DNA of 64,000 nt from assembly GCA_963718105.1 (NCBI GenBank), contig OY970352.1, positions 2,852,001 through 2,916,000 on the forward strand, given 5' to 3'. The stretch comes from DASYKT01 sp963718105. GTDB lineage: Bacteria > Acidobacteriota > Blastocatellia > Pyrinomonadales > Pyrinomonadaceae. This document shows, piece by piece, positions 6,479 to 15,133 of the stretch. Positions within the stretch are counted from its first letter, which is position 1; each line of letters opens with the position of its first letter. The position numbers were made by a program, and so were the translations under genes. The notes below the pieces were generated by a model. That model did not search any database. It saw only the letters and a list, made by a program, of their open reading frames with translations, and had not been told where the DNA came from.

Positions 6479-9373
6479 CTACTTTTTAGTTACTTTTTTA
6501 GTTTTCTTCTTCGCGGGAAATTTCCGGTTGAGGACTTCTTTTAAGGCCTGACCGGTGTAGGACTTTTTCACTTTAGCGACTTCTTCCGGTGTGCCGACCG
6601 CGACCACTCTACCGCCGTGGGCGCCGCCCTCGGGCCCGAGGTCGATCACGTGATCGGCGGATTTTATGACGTCGAGATTGTGTTCGATGACGATCACCGT
6701 ATTCCCTACGTCCACCAAACGCTGCAGCACGTCGAGCAGTTTATGCACGTCGGCGAAATGCAAACCCGTGGTGGGTTCGTCCAGAATGTAGATGGTTTTA
6801 CCGGTCGCTCGTTTGGAAAGCTCCTTGGCGAGTTTGATGCGCTGCGCTTCGCCGCCGGAAAGTGTCGTGGCCGATTGGCCGAGCTTGATATAGCCCAAAC
6901 CTACGTCGAGCAGCGTCTGCAGCTTTTGCTTGATCTGCGGCACATTTTCCAGCACCGGCAGCGCGTCTTCGATCGTGGTGTCGAGCAGGTCGGCGATGCT
7001 CAAGCCTTTGTATTTCACCATCAAAGTTTCGCGGTTGTAACGCGCGCTGCGGCAAACGTCGCAGGTGACATAAACGTCCGGCAGAAAATTCATCTCGATG
7101 CGTTTTAAACCGTCGCCTTCACACGCTTCACAGCGCCCGCCCTTAACGTTGAAAGAAAAGCGCCCGGCCTTGTATCCGCGCTCGCGCGATTCCGGCAGCA
7201 TCGCGTAAAGCTCGCGGATCGGCGTAAAAAGGCCCGTGTAGGTCGCGGGATTTGAACGCGGCGTGCGGCCGATCGGCGATTGATCTATCTCTATTACCTT
7301 GTCGACCAGTTCGCCGCCGTCCAGGCTTTTATGCGGCGCGGGCTCGGCCAGCGAACCGTAAACTATTCGCGCCAGCGCTTTGTATAAAATATCGTCAACC
7401 AGCGTCGATTTCCCCGAGCCGGACACGCCCGTCACCACGGTCAAAAGACCCAGCGGAAACGTGACATCGATGTCCTTCAAATTATTTGCCCGGGCGCCGC
7501 GAATGACCAGGTTTTTGCCGTTCGGCGAGCGCCGCAGCTTGGGAACTTCGATCTGGAATTTACCCGAAAGATATTGCGCGGTGACCGAGTTCTCGTCCTG
7601 AAGGATATGCTCCGGTTCGCCGATGGTGACGACTTCGCCGCCATGCGAGCCCGCGCCCGGCCCAAGATCGACCACGTAGTCGGCCTGGCGGATAGTTTCC
7701 TCGTCGTGTTCGACCACGAGGACGGTATTGCCCAGATCGCGGAGCTGTGCCAGCGTCTGTAAAAGTTTTTGATTGTCGCGTGGATGCAAACCGATCGAAG
7801 GCTCGTCAAGCACGTACAAAACCCCGCGCAACTGCGAGCCGATCTGCGTCGCCAGGCGGATCCGCTGGCCTTCGCCGCCGCTCAGCGACGCCGACGGGCG
7901 ATCGAGCGTCAAATAGCCCAAGCCCACGGTGTTCAAAAAATTCAGCCGGCTGACAATTTCTTTCAGCACCAGCCCGGCGACTTTTTCCTCGCGCTCGGTG
8001 AGCTTGATCTTTTCGAAAGCCTTGACGGAGTCTTCAATGGTCAGCGCGGAATATTGCGAGATGCTTAGACCGCCGACTTTGACCGCGAGCGATTCCGGCT
8101 GCAGGCGTTTGCCGCCGCATTCCTGGCATACGACCGGCGAAACCAGTTCTTCCAAACCGTTGCGCACACGTTCCGAAGGAGCGTTGGCCAATCTTTCGCG
8201 CAGAAAACGCACCGCGCCTTTCCATTCGCTTTCGTAATTCAGCCCGCCCTGTTTAAAGGTCAGGCGGCCCGGCATGCCGTAGAAGAAAGCGTCGCGCACC
8301 TCCTGCGGCAGATCGACGAACGGAGTTTTTTCATCGAAATCGTAGGAATCGAGTTTTAGAATAGAATTCTTTTTATCTTTTTTCTCGTGAAATTTTTCGA
8401 TCACGCCCTTAATGGCGGCCTTCAAATGACCGGCACCCTGGCGGTCGAATTCATCGGTAAACGTCAGCCGGTTTGCCGGCAGGTTTGCATCCGGCACGAG
8501 CTTGACGGGATCGACCTCGGCGACGGTCCCGATGCCCTGGCATCTTTTACAGGCGCCAAAGGCCGAGTTAAACGAAAACGAGCGCGGTTCGAGCGTGGCG
8601 ATATTGATGCCGCAATTTACGCACGCCATTTTTTCCGAGTAGAGTTTTTCCTCGCCGTCGATGATCGAGACCAGCACGGCGCCGCCGGTCAGCTTGAGCG
8701 CCACCTTGACCGATTCCATCAGGCGGTCTTTTACGCCGTCTTTGATCAGCAGACGGTCGATCACTACCTCGATCGTGTGATTTTTGCGCTTGTCGAGAGC
8801 GATCGGCTCGTCGAGCATTTTCATCTCATTGTCGATGCGCGCGCGATTAAAATCTTTCGCAAGCTGTTCGAGTTCTTTTTTGAATTCACCTTTGCGGCCG
8901 CGCACGATCGGCGCGAGGATCATCACCCGCTCGCCTTCGGGCAGTTGCAAAATGTTGTGAACGATCTGCTCGACGGATTGGCGCGTGATCGTCGCCCCGC
9001 AAATGTGGCAATGCGGCTGGCCGATGGAAGAAAAAAGCAGGCGCAGGTAATCGTAGATCTCGGTTACCGTGCCGGCGGTGGAACGCGGGCTGCGCGAAAC
9101 CGTTTTTTGCTCGATGGAGATCGCCGGCGATAGGCCCTCGACCGAATCGACATCCGGTTTTTCCAACTGATCGAGAAACTGGCGCGCGTAGGCCGAAAGA
9201 GATTCTACGTAACGGCGCTGGCCTTCGGCATAGATCGTATCGAAGGCGAGCGAAGATTTGCCGGAACCGGACAGCCCGGTGATGACCGTCAGCTTGTTGC
9301 GCGGTATCTCAACGTTGATGTTTTTTAGATTGTGCTGGCGCGCCCCGCGAACTGTTATCTTGTTAATACTCAT
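6479..9373 (-). CDS. uvrA: Excinuclease ABC subunit UvrA
   Basis: UvrA finds DNA lesions with UvrB in nucleotide excision repair. The protein has two ABC ATPase modules. Walker A motifs are GLSGSGKS (residues 33-40) and GVSGSGKS (second half), each with an ABC signature (LSGGEGQRIRLA, LSGGEAQRIKLA) and a Walker B followed by DEPSIGLHPRDN or DEPTTGLHFADV. Zinc-binding Cys pairs are seen in CHICG, CVNCG...CKRCQG and CEACEGDG...CDVC. I start at the ATG at 9373 (MSINKITVRGARQHNL), the normal UvrA N-terminus, rather than at 9394, giving 964 residues. The C-terminus ends in a Lys-rich tail (KKKTKKVTKK). It appears to be a single-gene unit. Confidence 0.97.
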   Translation of the reverse strand: MSINKITVRGARQHNLKNINVEIPRNKLTVITGLSGSGKSSLAFDTIYAEGQRRYVESLSAYARQFLDQLEKPDVDSVEGLSPAISIEQKTVSRSPRSTAGTVTEIYDYLRLLFSSIGQPHCHICGATITRQSVEQIVHNILQLPEGERVMILAPIVRGRKGEFKKELEQLAKDFNRARIDNEMKMLDEPIALDKRKNHTIEVVIDRLLIKDGVKDRLMESVKVALKLTGGAVLVSIIDGEEKLYSEKMACVNCGINIATLEPRSFSFNSAFGACKRCQGIGTVAEVDPVKLVPDANLPANRLTFTDEFDRQGAGHLKAAIKGVIEKFHEKKDKKNSILKLDSYDFDEKTPFVDLPQEVRDAFFYGMPGRLTFKQGGLNYESEWKGAVRFLRERLANAPSERVRNGLEELVSPVVCQECGGKRLQPESLAVKVGGLSISQYSALTIEDSVKAFEKIKLTEREEKVAGLVLKEIVSRLNFLNTVGLGYLTLDRPSASLSGGEGQRIRLATQIGSQLRGVLYVLDEPSIGLHPRDNQKLLQTLAQLRDLGNTVLVVEHDEETIRQADYVVDLGPGAGSHGGEVVTIGEPEHILQDENSVTAQYLSGKFQIEVPKLRRSPNGKNLVIRGARANNLKDIDVTFPLGLLTVVTGVSGSGKSTLVDDILYKALARIVYGSLAEPAPHKSLDGGELVDKVIEIDQSPIGRTPRSNPATYTGLFTPIRELYAMLPESRERGYKAGRFSFNVKGGRCEACEGDGLKRIEMNFLPDVYVTCDVCRSARYNRETLMVKYKGLSIADLLDTTIEDALPVLENVPQIKQKLQTLLDVGLGYIKLGQSATTLSGGEAQRIKLAKELSKRATGKTIYILDEPTTGLHFADVHKLLDVLQRLVDVGNTVIVIEHNLDVIKSADHVIDLGPEGGAHGGRVVAVGTPEEVAKVKKSYTGQALKEVLNRKFPAKKKTKKVTKK

Positions 9374-9480
9374 TACAAAAGCTTCCGCGGGCATATAAGA
9401 ATAGAATTTGCCATCAGACGGAAACTTTTATTTTACCTGAAAGAGTTCGGTTTTGCATCTTCGCAGAAGGGGGTTATACC

Positions 9481-9562
9481 GGGAGCGCGGACGTCCCGTC
9501 CGCAAAGGCTGCTTTCGCAGCCTGAAAAGCGGCGAAATGCGGACGGGACGTCCGCGCTCCCA
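9481..9562. repeat. Inverted REP pair, GGAGCGC family
   Basis: The left arm (9481-9503) folds as GCGGACG/CGTCCGC and the right arm (9539-9562) is its inverted copy. The 35-base spacer contains a small hairpin (AGGCTGC..GCAGCCT). It ends directly before the stop codon of the GGDEF-EAL gene. Confidence 0.9.
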
Positions 9563-9564
9563 GC

Positions 9565-12030
9565 TTAAAGATTCGATGTCAATCTCAGGCCGTAATTTTT
9601 AGATTGGGGCGGGGTGAATATGGCAAGGTGTTCGCTGACTAATTTAAATGCGTCGTCGGCCACGATGGGGGCTGAGAAGAGATATCCCTGGCAATACTGG
9701 CAGCCTACATCTTTGAGCTGTTTTAGCTGCGCTTCGCTTTCCACGCCTTCGGCGATCACTTTCATTTTCAGGCTGCGGGCAAGCGTAACGACCGCGCGAA
9801 CGATCTGCGAGCTGTCGTTTTGCGAACCCATTCTCTGAACAAAAGAACGGTCGATCTTCAGCGTTGAAATGGGAAATTCCTGCAGGTAGCTCAAGCTGGA
9901 ATACCCGGTGCCGAAATCATCCAGCGCGATCTGGACACCCATGCGGCTGAGTTCGGCCAGGGTGTGCGCGGTATTGCGCAGATTTTTCATCATCGCGCTT
10001 TCGGTGATCTCGATCTGCAGCGAATGCGGCTCGAGGCCGGTTTCCTCTAATACGCGCGCTACCTTCTCAACGAGGTCGCGCTGCGTAAAGCGTTTGCTGG
10101 AGATGTTCACGCTGACCGAACAATTTTCGGCGCCGGGCTCGTTGTCTTTCCAAAATTTCAATTGCCGGCAGGCTTCCATCAGCACCCAGTCATCCAGCTT
10201 GTCGATCAGGACGTTTTCCTCCGCCAGCGGAATGAATTCACTAGGCGGCAGGACGCCGTAGAGCGGGTGGTCCCAGCGGACCAGCGCTTCAAATCCCCAG
10301 ACGTCTCCCGTTTCGACGTTGCGGATCACCTGATAGGTAGCAAACAGTTCGCCGCGTTTTACGGCGCCGCGCAGATCGTTGGCAAGCCTCAGTTCGCGCG
10401 TGACCTTATCGTGCATCTCGTTATCGAAGAACACATAACATCCCTTGCCCACTGCCTTGGCCTGGTACATGGCGGCATCGGCATCGCGGAGCATATCGCC
10501 CGCGTTTTCGTAAGGTATCAGGCTCGATGCCACGCCGATGCTGGCCCCGACAAATATTTCCTGGCCGCCGAGGTAAAAAGATTCGGACAGCTTGACGTTA
10601 ATTCTTTCCGCCACGTGAACTGCTTGTTCGATATCGGTCAAATTTTCCAACAGGACGGTAAATTCATCGCCGCCCAGCCGCGCGACCGTGTCTTTTCCGC
10701 GCACGCATTCGAGCAGTTTTTGCGCCGTGACGTTTAACAGATTGTCTCCGACGCTGTGGCCCATCGAATCGTTCACCAGTTTGAAACCGTCAAGATCGAG
10801 AAAAAGCACCGCGGTTATTCTATCCGGCGTTTTTCTGACGTTGACCAGCGCCGCGTCCAGTTTTTCGCGAAAAGCGGTGCGGTTCAAAAGCCCGGTCAGA
10901 GAATCATGCGAAGCGTCGTGAATAAGCTGTTCTTCGGCCTGCTTTCGCGAAGTTACGTTCTGGGCCTGAAACACGAGGTGGCGAACATTATTGTGGGCGT
11001 CGCGCGCGGTGGAAACACTCAGATCTACCCAGGAAACATCGCCGCGGGAAGATATCAGCCGCAGTTCTTTTTGGCAGGACGTCATTTTCCCGATCATCAG
11101 ATCTTCGAGCTGGCTTTGCAAAAGCGGCAGATCGCCGGAATGGACCACGTTCTTGTAATCGGAATTCAGCAGCTCGTCTTCTTTAGATTGCAGCAAGCCG
11201 CAAAGGCTCTCGTTGATCTGGAGCCATTTCCCGTCCGGCGATACCAGGGCCATACCGACCGATGCGTAGTCGAAAGAGCTTCTGAAAAGCTGTTCCGATT
11301 CCTGCAGCGCATCGAGATTGCGGATGTAAGTTTCGTAAGAGAAATAGATCAGCCCGATCACGGGAACGATCGTCAGCAGCGCCATCGAACTGAAATCGCC
11401 GAAGTAGCGCGCGATAAAACCCGCCGGTATCGCCGCCATGATAAAGGTCGCGCTCACCCAGAGATAATATTTTCTCCAGGCGCGCCAGAGCGAAAGTTCA
11501 AGCTTTAGGGCCTGCATAACCGCGACCAGCGAGGTGGAGGCGATGTATTGCGAAAGGGCCATTACGCCGATCGCTAAAATAAAATCGGCATTGGAAAGCC
11601 GCGTAGCGACAGTTGCGGGATCGCCGTAAAGCGCCCACAGCAGATGTCCCGTGAACCAGGTGGCCGTTGCGCTGAGGCCGATGTTGAAAAGATATGTGCT
11701 TGCTTTTCGGCTGATACCGATGGATGAAGCGATCGCCTCGGCAACCGCCGCCAGGATCGCTCCGTTTAGCCCCCAGGTGAGCAGGGCCAGAAAAATAAAT
11801 ACATCGGAAAATGTGATCGTGCCGTTAAAGCGAGGTATTTTGACGCTGACCCGCGAAGCCACGATGGCCGTCAAAGCCACCAGTATCCAGAGGCGAAATT
11901 CACTGCCGTTTCCAATGACCTGGAAAACAGTGTTGCCAAAGATAACGGCGCCCAGACCTACAATTATCCAGCGATAGACGGCTATCCATGGTACGGCAGT
12001 CCGGGAGCGTGAACTATTCATCGCAAGCAT
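9565..12030 (-). CDS. Membrane-anchored PAS-GGDEF-EAL cyclic-di-GMP signalling protein
   Basis: This 821-residue protein has an N-terminal integral-membrane sensor region of about seven or eight helices (20-235, MASE-like), then a PAS domain (about 245-370), GGDEF (375-545) and EAL (550-800). The diguanylate cyclase site GGDEF is intact at 453-457, with an inhibitory RxxD site (RGKD) at 444-447. The phosphodiesterase domain keeps FEALVRW (EAL 581-583), DDFGTGYSSLSYL and EGVE, so both activities are possible. It would make or degrade cyclic di-GMP in response to a membrane signal. c-di-GMP commonly controls exopolysaccharide, and a large polysaccharide locus begins about 180 bases away on the same strand, but a functional link is inference. 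Start codons at 12030 or 12021 are equally possible; neither has a clear ribosome site. Confidence 0.93.
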   Translation of the reverse strand: MLAMNSSRSRTAVPWIAVYRWIIVGLGAVIFGNTVFQVIGNGSEFRLWILVALTAIVASRVSVKIPRFNGTITFSDVFIFLALLTWGLNGAILAAVAEAIASSIGISRKASTYLFNIGLSATATWFTGHLLWALYGDPATVATRLSNADFILAIGVMALSQYIASTSLVAVMQALKLELSLWRAWRKYYLWVSATFIMAAIPAGFIARYFGDFSSMALLTIVPVIGLIYFSYETYIRNLDALQESEQLFRSSFDYASVGMALVSPDGKWLQINESLCGLLQSKEDELLNSDYKNVVHSGDLPLLQSQLEDLMIGKMTSCQKELRLISSRGDVSWVDLSVSTARDAHNNVRHLVFQAQNVTSRKQAEEQLIHDASHDSLTGLLNRTAFREKLDAALVNVRKTPDRITAVLFLDLDGFKLVNDSMGHSVGDNLLNVTAQKLLECVRGKDTVARLGGDEFTVLLENLTDIEQAVHVAERINVKLSESFYLGGQEIFVGASIGVASSLIPYENAGDMLRDADAAMYQAKAVGKGCYVFFDNEMHDKVTRELRLANDLRGAVKRGELFATYQVIRNVETGDVWGFEALVRWDHPLYGVLPPSEFIPLAEENVLIDKLDDWVLMEACRQLKFWKDNEPGAENCSVSVNISSKRFTQRDLVEKVARVLEETGLEPHSLQIEITESAMMKNLRNTAHTLAELSRMGVQIALDDFGTGYSSLSYLQEFPISTLKIDRSFVQRMGSQNDSSQIVRAVVTLARSLKMKVIAEGVESEAQLKQLKDVGCQYCQGYLFSAPIVADDAFKLVSEHLAIFTPPQSKNYGLRLTSNL

Positions 12031-12212
12031 AGGAAACGGTGTTGTGGCCTTTTACTCGATCTGAGGGCGGTCAGAGTCGTGAGGGGATTTTTCTGCTGAG
12101 GCACAATAAGGCCCCATATTATTTTAGGGGTTTCCAACTTGTTTAGCAAGTGTTTTCTTTTGTTGATAAAATTTTAATTTGTTGAAAACAAAAGGCAAAT
12201 TGGTCTCACCAA

Positions 12213-12872
12213 TTAATTGAACAGCATATAATAGGCTGATTTGAGGTATTCACCGGCCACCATGTTCCAACCTTTTGGCGATAGCCACCAGTTAAAGGGG
12301 AGAGGGGTTTGCTCACCGGGGGCGGGGGAAACCACGCCGAATTCGGTATCCCTTTCATTTGCAACCCCTGTATTTGCGGGCAGTTCAAATAACCAGAGCG
12401 CCCGGCGCGAATGATAGGCCGAGGTAACGATCAGCACCCGCCGCCAACCGCGGTTCTGCGCTTCCCGGCCGATCAGGAGGGCTTCGTCTTTGGTACCGGA
12501 AACTATTTGCGAGAGCTCCTCAATATTTTCCGGCGGGACGCCCTGCGCGACAAGTTCCCGGCGGGCCCGCTCGATAAAATACAGATTTTGCCCGTCGGGC
12601 TGCGACCATCCGCTCTGCAAACCGTCATTGGTCAGGACCAGCCGATCGGAAACACCTGCTTTGAATAATTCGGCGGCTTTCCGCGTTCGCTCGAGATAGG
12701 TGGCCGAACCTCCCAGCACGACGATGGCGTCGGCCTTGTCGAAAGGCCGCTGGACGATCAGCCTCTCCGCCAGCCACCAGGCGAGCGCGCTCCAGGCCAG
12801 CAGTAACAAAACGGCCGTCAAGGCTATTTTGAACAACCAACCCATGCGGCTTTTATGCGAAAAAATCTTCAC
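12213..12872 (-). CDS. YdcF/SanA-like (DUF218) membrane protein
   Basis: The 219-residue protein has one N-terminal transmembrane helix (about 11-32) followed by a DUF218 domain: ADAIVVLGGS, ERTRKAAELFKAG, RLVLTNDG, and later SGTKDEALLIGREAQNRGWRRVLIVTSAYHSRRALWLF. Relatives (ElyC, SanA, YdcF) act in envelope and peptidoglycan or polysaccharide-carrier homeostasis; the reaction is unknown. It is the last gene of the polysaccharide operon. Its GTG start follows the TAA of the glycosyltransferase gene with no gap, implying translational coupling. Its C-terminus has NWWLSPKGWNMVAGEYLK, typical of the family. Confidence 0.85.
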   Translation of the reverse strand: MKIFSHKSRMGWLFKIALTAVLLLLAWSALAWWLAERLIVQRPFDKADAIVVLGGSATYLERTRKAAELFKAGVSDRLVLTNDGLQSGWSQPDGQNLYFIERARRELVAQGVPPENIEELSQIVSGTKDEALLIGREAQNRGWRRVLIVTSAYHSRRALWLFELPANTGVANERDTEFGVVSPAPGEQTPLPFNWWLSPKGWNMVAGEYLKSAYYMLFN

Positions 12873-14090
12873 TTAACTTTGCGCCGCGCTTTCCGCCCCG
12901 CTTTTTGCCCCGCCCATTATTTCACGAAGCTTTGCCACCCTTGCCTCCCAGCCCTCGTTCTTCATCGAAGCGCTGATCTCGCTGCGCTCGCCGGGATTTT
13001 CCAGCGCGTCTTCCACCATCCGGATAAATTCAAAATGATCTTTGGCAACCCGGCATCCGCCGATATTTTTCATCTCGGGAATATCGGTCGAGACCACGGG
13101 CAGCCCAGCCGCCAGGTACTCTCTTACTTTTAACGGATTGACGCTTTCCGTCAGCTCATTGATCACGAACGGATTGAGCGCGACATCGAATCCCTTGCAG
13201 TAGGCGGGCAGATCCGCATAAGGCTGCCTGCCGAGCTGATGGATGTTGGGGATCGAACGCAGAATCTTTATTTTTTCTTCGGCATCGACCGTTACCTTGC
13301 CCAGCAACACCATCGAACCCGACCAGAAATGCAGCGCGACCCTTTTCAAAAGTTCAAAATCAACCCAGTCGGCCAGCAAGCCGTGAAAGCCGATGATCGG
13401 CCGCGGCAGCTCGGCTAAATAAGCGGGAATTTTTGTATCGTCATCCAGCGCTTTACTAAAATGAGCGTAATCAACGCCGTGGGGAATAATAAAAGTGTTT
13501 GGATTAAAGTGCTTTTTTGATTCGTAAAGCTTATCGGCGGAAACTATCACCAGATCCGCTTTGCGAAAGAGTTCTTCTTCGATCTTTTTCAGGCCCGGTG
13601 AAACGCCGGTAAAGGCCGTGTATTCATCCACGCAGTAATAGATGAGTTGGTCTTCGCCGAGTTTTCCCGCGACCATCCCGGCGGCAGGATTAAAGGTCAT
13701 GTTGATAGGGCGGTTAAATCCAAGCTTTTTCATCGCCCGCTTGACCTGAGATATCAGCGACCTGCGGTTCAGATTGACCACGGGGCCGAGCCCGTAGGCC
13801 GGAATCGCCAGCGGGTTCATCACAAAAATATTCGGCTCGACCTCTTTGACGGGCTCGACAAAACTTTTGAGCTTTTTAAAGATGCGGCCCACGTCTTTGG
13901 AAGACGCGGTCGGCATGCGGTTGGCGATCGAATTGACCCAGAGAATGCGGTTGTCTTTGGAAAGAACCCGCATCAGGTGAGTTTTCGACAACGGGTCGCC
14001 GGTCCAATCGTGGCTAAAGCACAAAATATCCCTGTTTCGCAATGGTTCGGCGGTCTTTGCGAAGGTTTCAGTATCCGATGCGAAGGTCAT
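12873..14090 (-). CDS. Glycosyltransferase (GT4/GT1-like)
   Basis: The 405-residue protein has a two-Rossmann-domain layout. The first half contains DILCFSHDWTGDPLSKTHLM and YYCVDEYTAFTGV. The second contains PIIGFHGLLADWVDFELL, a nucleotide-sugar site region (FDVALNPFVINELTESVNPLKVREYLAAGLPVVST) and a C-terminal helix. It resembles TuaH-like and teichuronic-acid-type GT4 proteins that transfer a sugar from a nucleotide donor to a growing polysaccharide. There is no membrane segment, so it is cytoplasmic or peripheral. It is separated by two bases from the upstream FemAB-like gene and is directly joined to the YdcF-like gene. Donor and acceptor cannot be read from sequence. Confidence 0.85.
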   Translation of the reverse strand: MTFASDTETFAKTAEPLRNRDILCFSHDWTGDPLSKTHLMRVLSKDNRILWVNSIANRMPTASSKDVGRIFKKLKSFVEPVKEVEPNIFVMNPLAIPAYGLGPVVNLNRRSLISQVKRAMKKLGFNRPINMTFNPAAGMVAGKLGEDQLIYYCVDEYTAFTGVSPGLKKIEEELFRKADLVIVSADKLYESKKHFNPNTFIIPHGVDYAHFSKALDDDTKIPAYLAELPRPIIGFHGLLADWVDFELLKRVALHFWSGSMVLLGKVTVDAEEKIKILRSIPNIHQLGRQPYADLPAYCKGFDVALNPFVINELTESVNPLKVREYLAAGLPVVSTDIPEMKNIGGCRVAKDHFEFIRMVEDALENPGERSEISASMKNEGWEARVAKLREIMGGAKSGAESAAQS

Positions 14091-14092
14091 TA

Positions 14093-15133
14093 TTAAGTTC
14101 TTCCGAAGGCTTGTTTAATTTTCCGGCGCGCTGAAACCGGCAAAAATAAATAAGTGCCGACCAGGAATTTTTTCAACTTCTCTTTTTTCTCGTGCCGTTT
14201 CAAAAAAGTCCTGTCGAAAGTATAGCGGTAATTTGAGCGAATGTCTCCGCCAAAACGGCGCAGGTAGTCATGCGAAGCCCCCATGCTAAAGTGCGTGAAG
14301 TTATTTGCGGCGGCCCATTCTATCGCGCGCCAGCAGCAGAGGGGATTTGCGCGCAGTTTATGATACTCTTCGAGAGAATTATTTCCCGCGTATTCAACCA
14401 CTCCGCCGCTGCAAAAACGGAAGAAGGTACCGGCGATCACTTTGCCTTCGTAGATCGCGATCAGGGTTTTGCGGTGATCTTTATCCTGAGAGACTTTGAC
14501 GAAATCTTCACGTGAGTCCGGCTGATTTCCCTTGCGTTTGTTCCAGGCGAGATGAATTTCATAAAGCTGGTCCAGCTCGTCCCCGGTTTCCAGGTCTTTG
14601 ACGATGACCTCGCCTTTTTTCATCGCCTGACGGATCTCGCTTCGCCGGGTTTGGGAAAAATCCTTGAATAACGAATCGCCGCCTTTGGCCAGATCGAGCA
14701 TCACCACGGCGTCGCCGCCCGCGCAAACTTCTGAACTGAGGCCCAGATTCCTGCTTTTTTCGACGGGCTCCCAGCTATGGAAATTTATTACCTCTAGCCG
14801 CGCGCCGCCTTTTTCCAGCACTCCTTCAAGCAGCGCTTTCGCTGCCGCCGCGCGATCGATGCCTTTGCGAAACACTGTTTGCGGGCGCACCGCCAAACCG
14901 GACGCGATCGTCTTTCCGTTGTCGACGCCGGTCAAAACCGCGACGATCTTTTCTCCATCAAGCGCTAAAACCGCAAATCTTTCGCCGCCGCGAATGAACG
15001 GATCGTTAAAAAATCCCGGCGTGGTGTAATGAGTTGGATACGCGGCCTCGGTTAAAAAATCCTGCCACGCAGCAAGCGTTTTTGCGCCGGAATTACCTTC
15101 GGGAGGGTACGAGTTTAATATTTGATAATTCAT
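14093..15133 (-). CDS. FemAB/GNAT-like acyltransferase of the polysaccharide locus
   Basis: This 346-residue protein is built as two GNAT folds. The C-terminal half has the Acetyltransf_6 pattern: FKDFSQTRRSEIRQAMKKG, YEIHLAWNKRKGNQPDSREDF, LIAIYEGKVIAGTFF and GGVVEYAGNNSLEEYHKLRANPLCCWRAIEWA, then FSMGASHDYLRRFGG. Such proteins transfer amino acids or acyl groups to cell-wall or polysaccharide sugars, and are common in EPS/PEP-CTERM loci. Its ATG overlaps the TGA of the asparagine synthase gene (ATGA, 15130-15133). That coupling suggests that amidotransfer and acyl transfer modify the same polymer. The exact donor is unknown. Confidence 0.78.
   Translation of the reverse strand: MNYQILNSYPPEGNSGAKTLAAWQDFLTEAAYPTHYTTPGFFNDPFIRGGERFAVLALDGEKIVAVLTGVDNGKTIASGLAVRPQTVFRKGIDRAAAAKALLEGVLEKGGARLEVINFHSWEPVEKSRNLGLSSEVCAGGDAVVMLDLAKGGDSLFKDFSQTRRSEIRQAMKKGEVIVKDLETGDELDQLYEIHLAWNKRKGNQPDSREDFVKVSQDKDHRKTLIAIYEGKVIAGTFFRFCSGGVVEYAGNNSLEEYHKLRANPLCCWRAIEWAAANNFTHFSMGASHDYLRRFGGDIRSNYRYTFDRTFLKRHEKKEKLKKFLVGTYLFLPVSARRKIKQAFGRT

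Noticed and set aside
8387..9133. 248-codon plus-strand open frame
   Set aside because: It is antisense to uvrA; typical shadow of a GC-rich third codon position.
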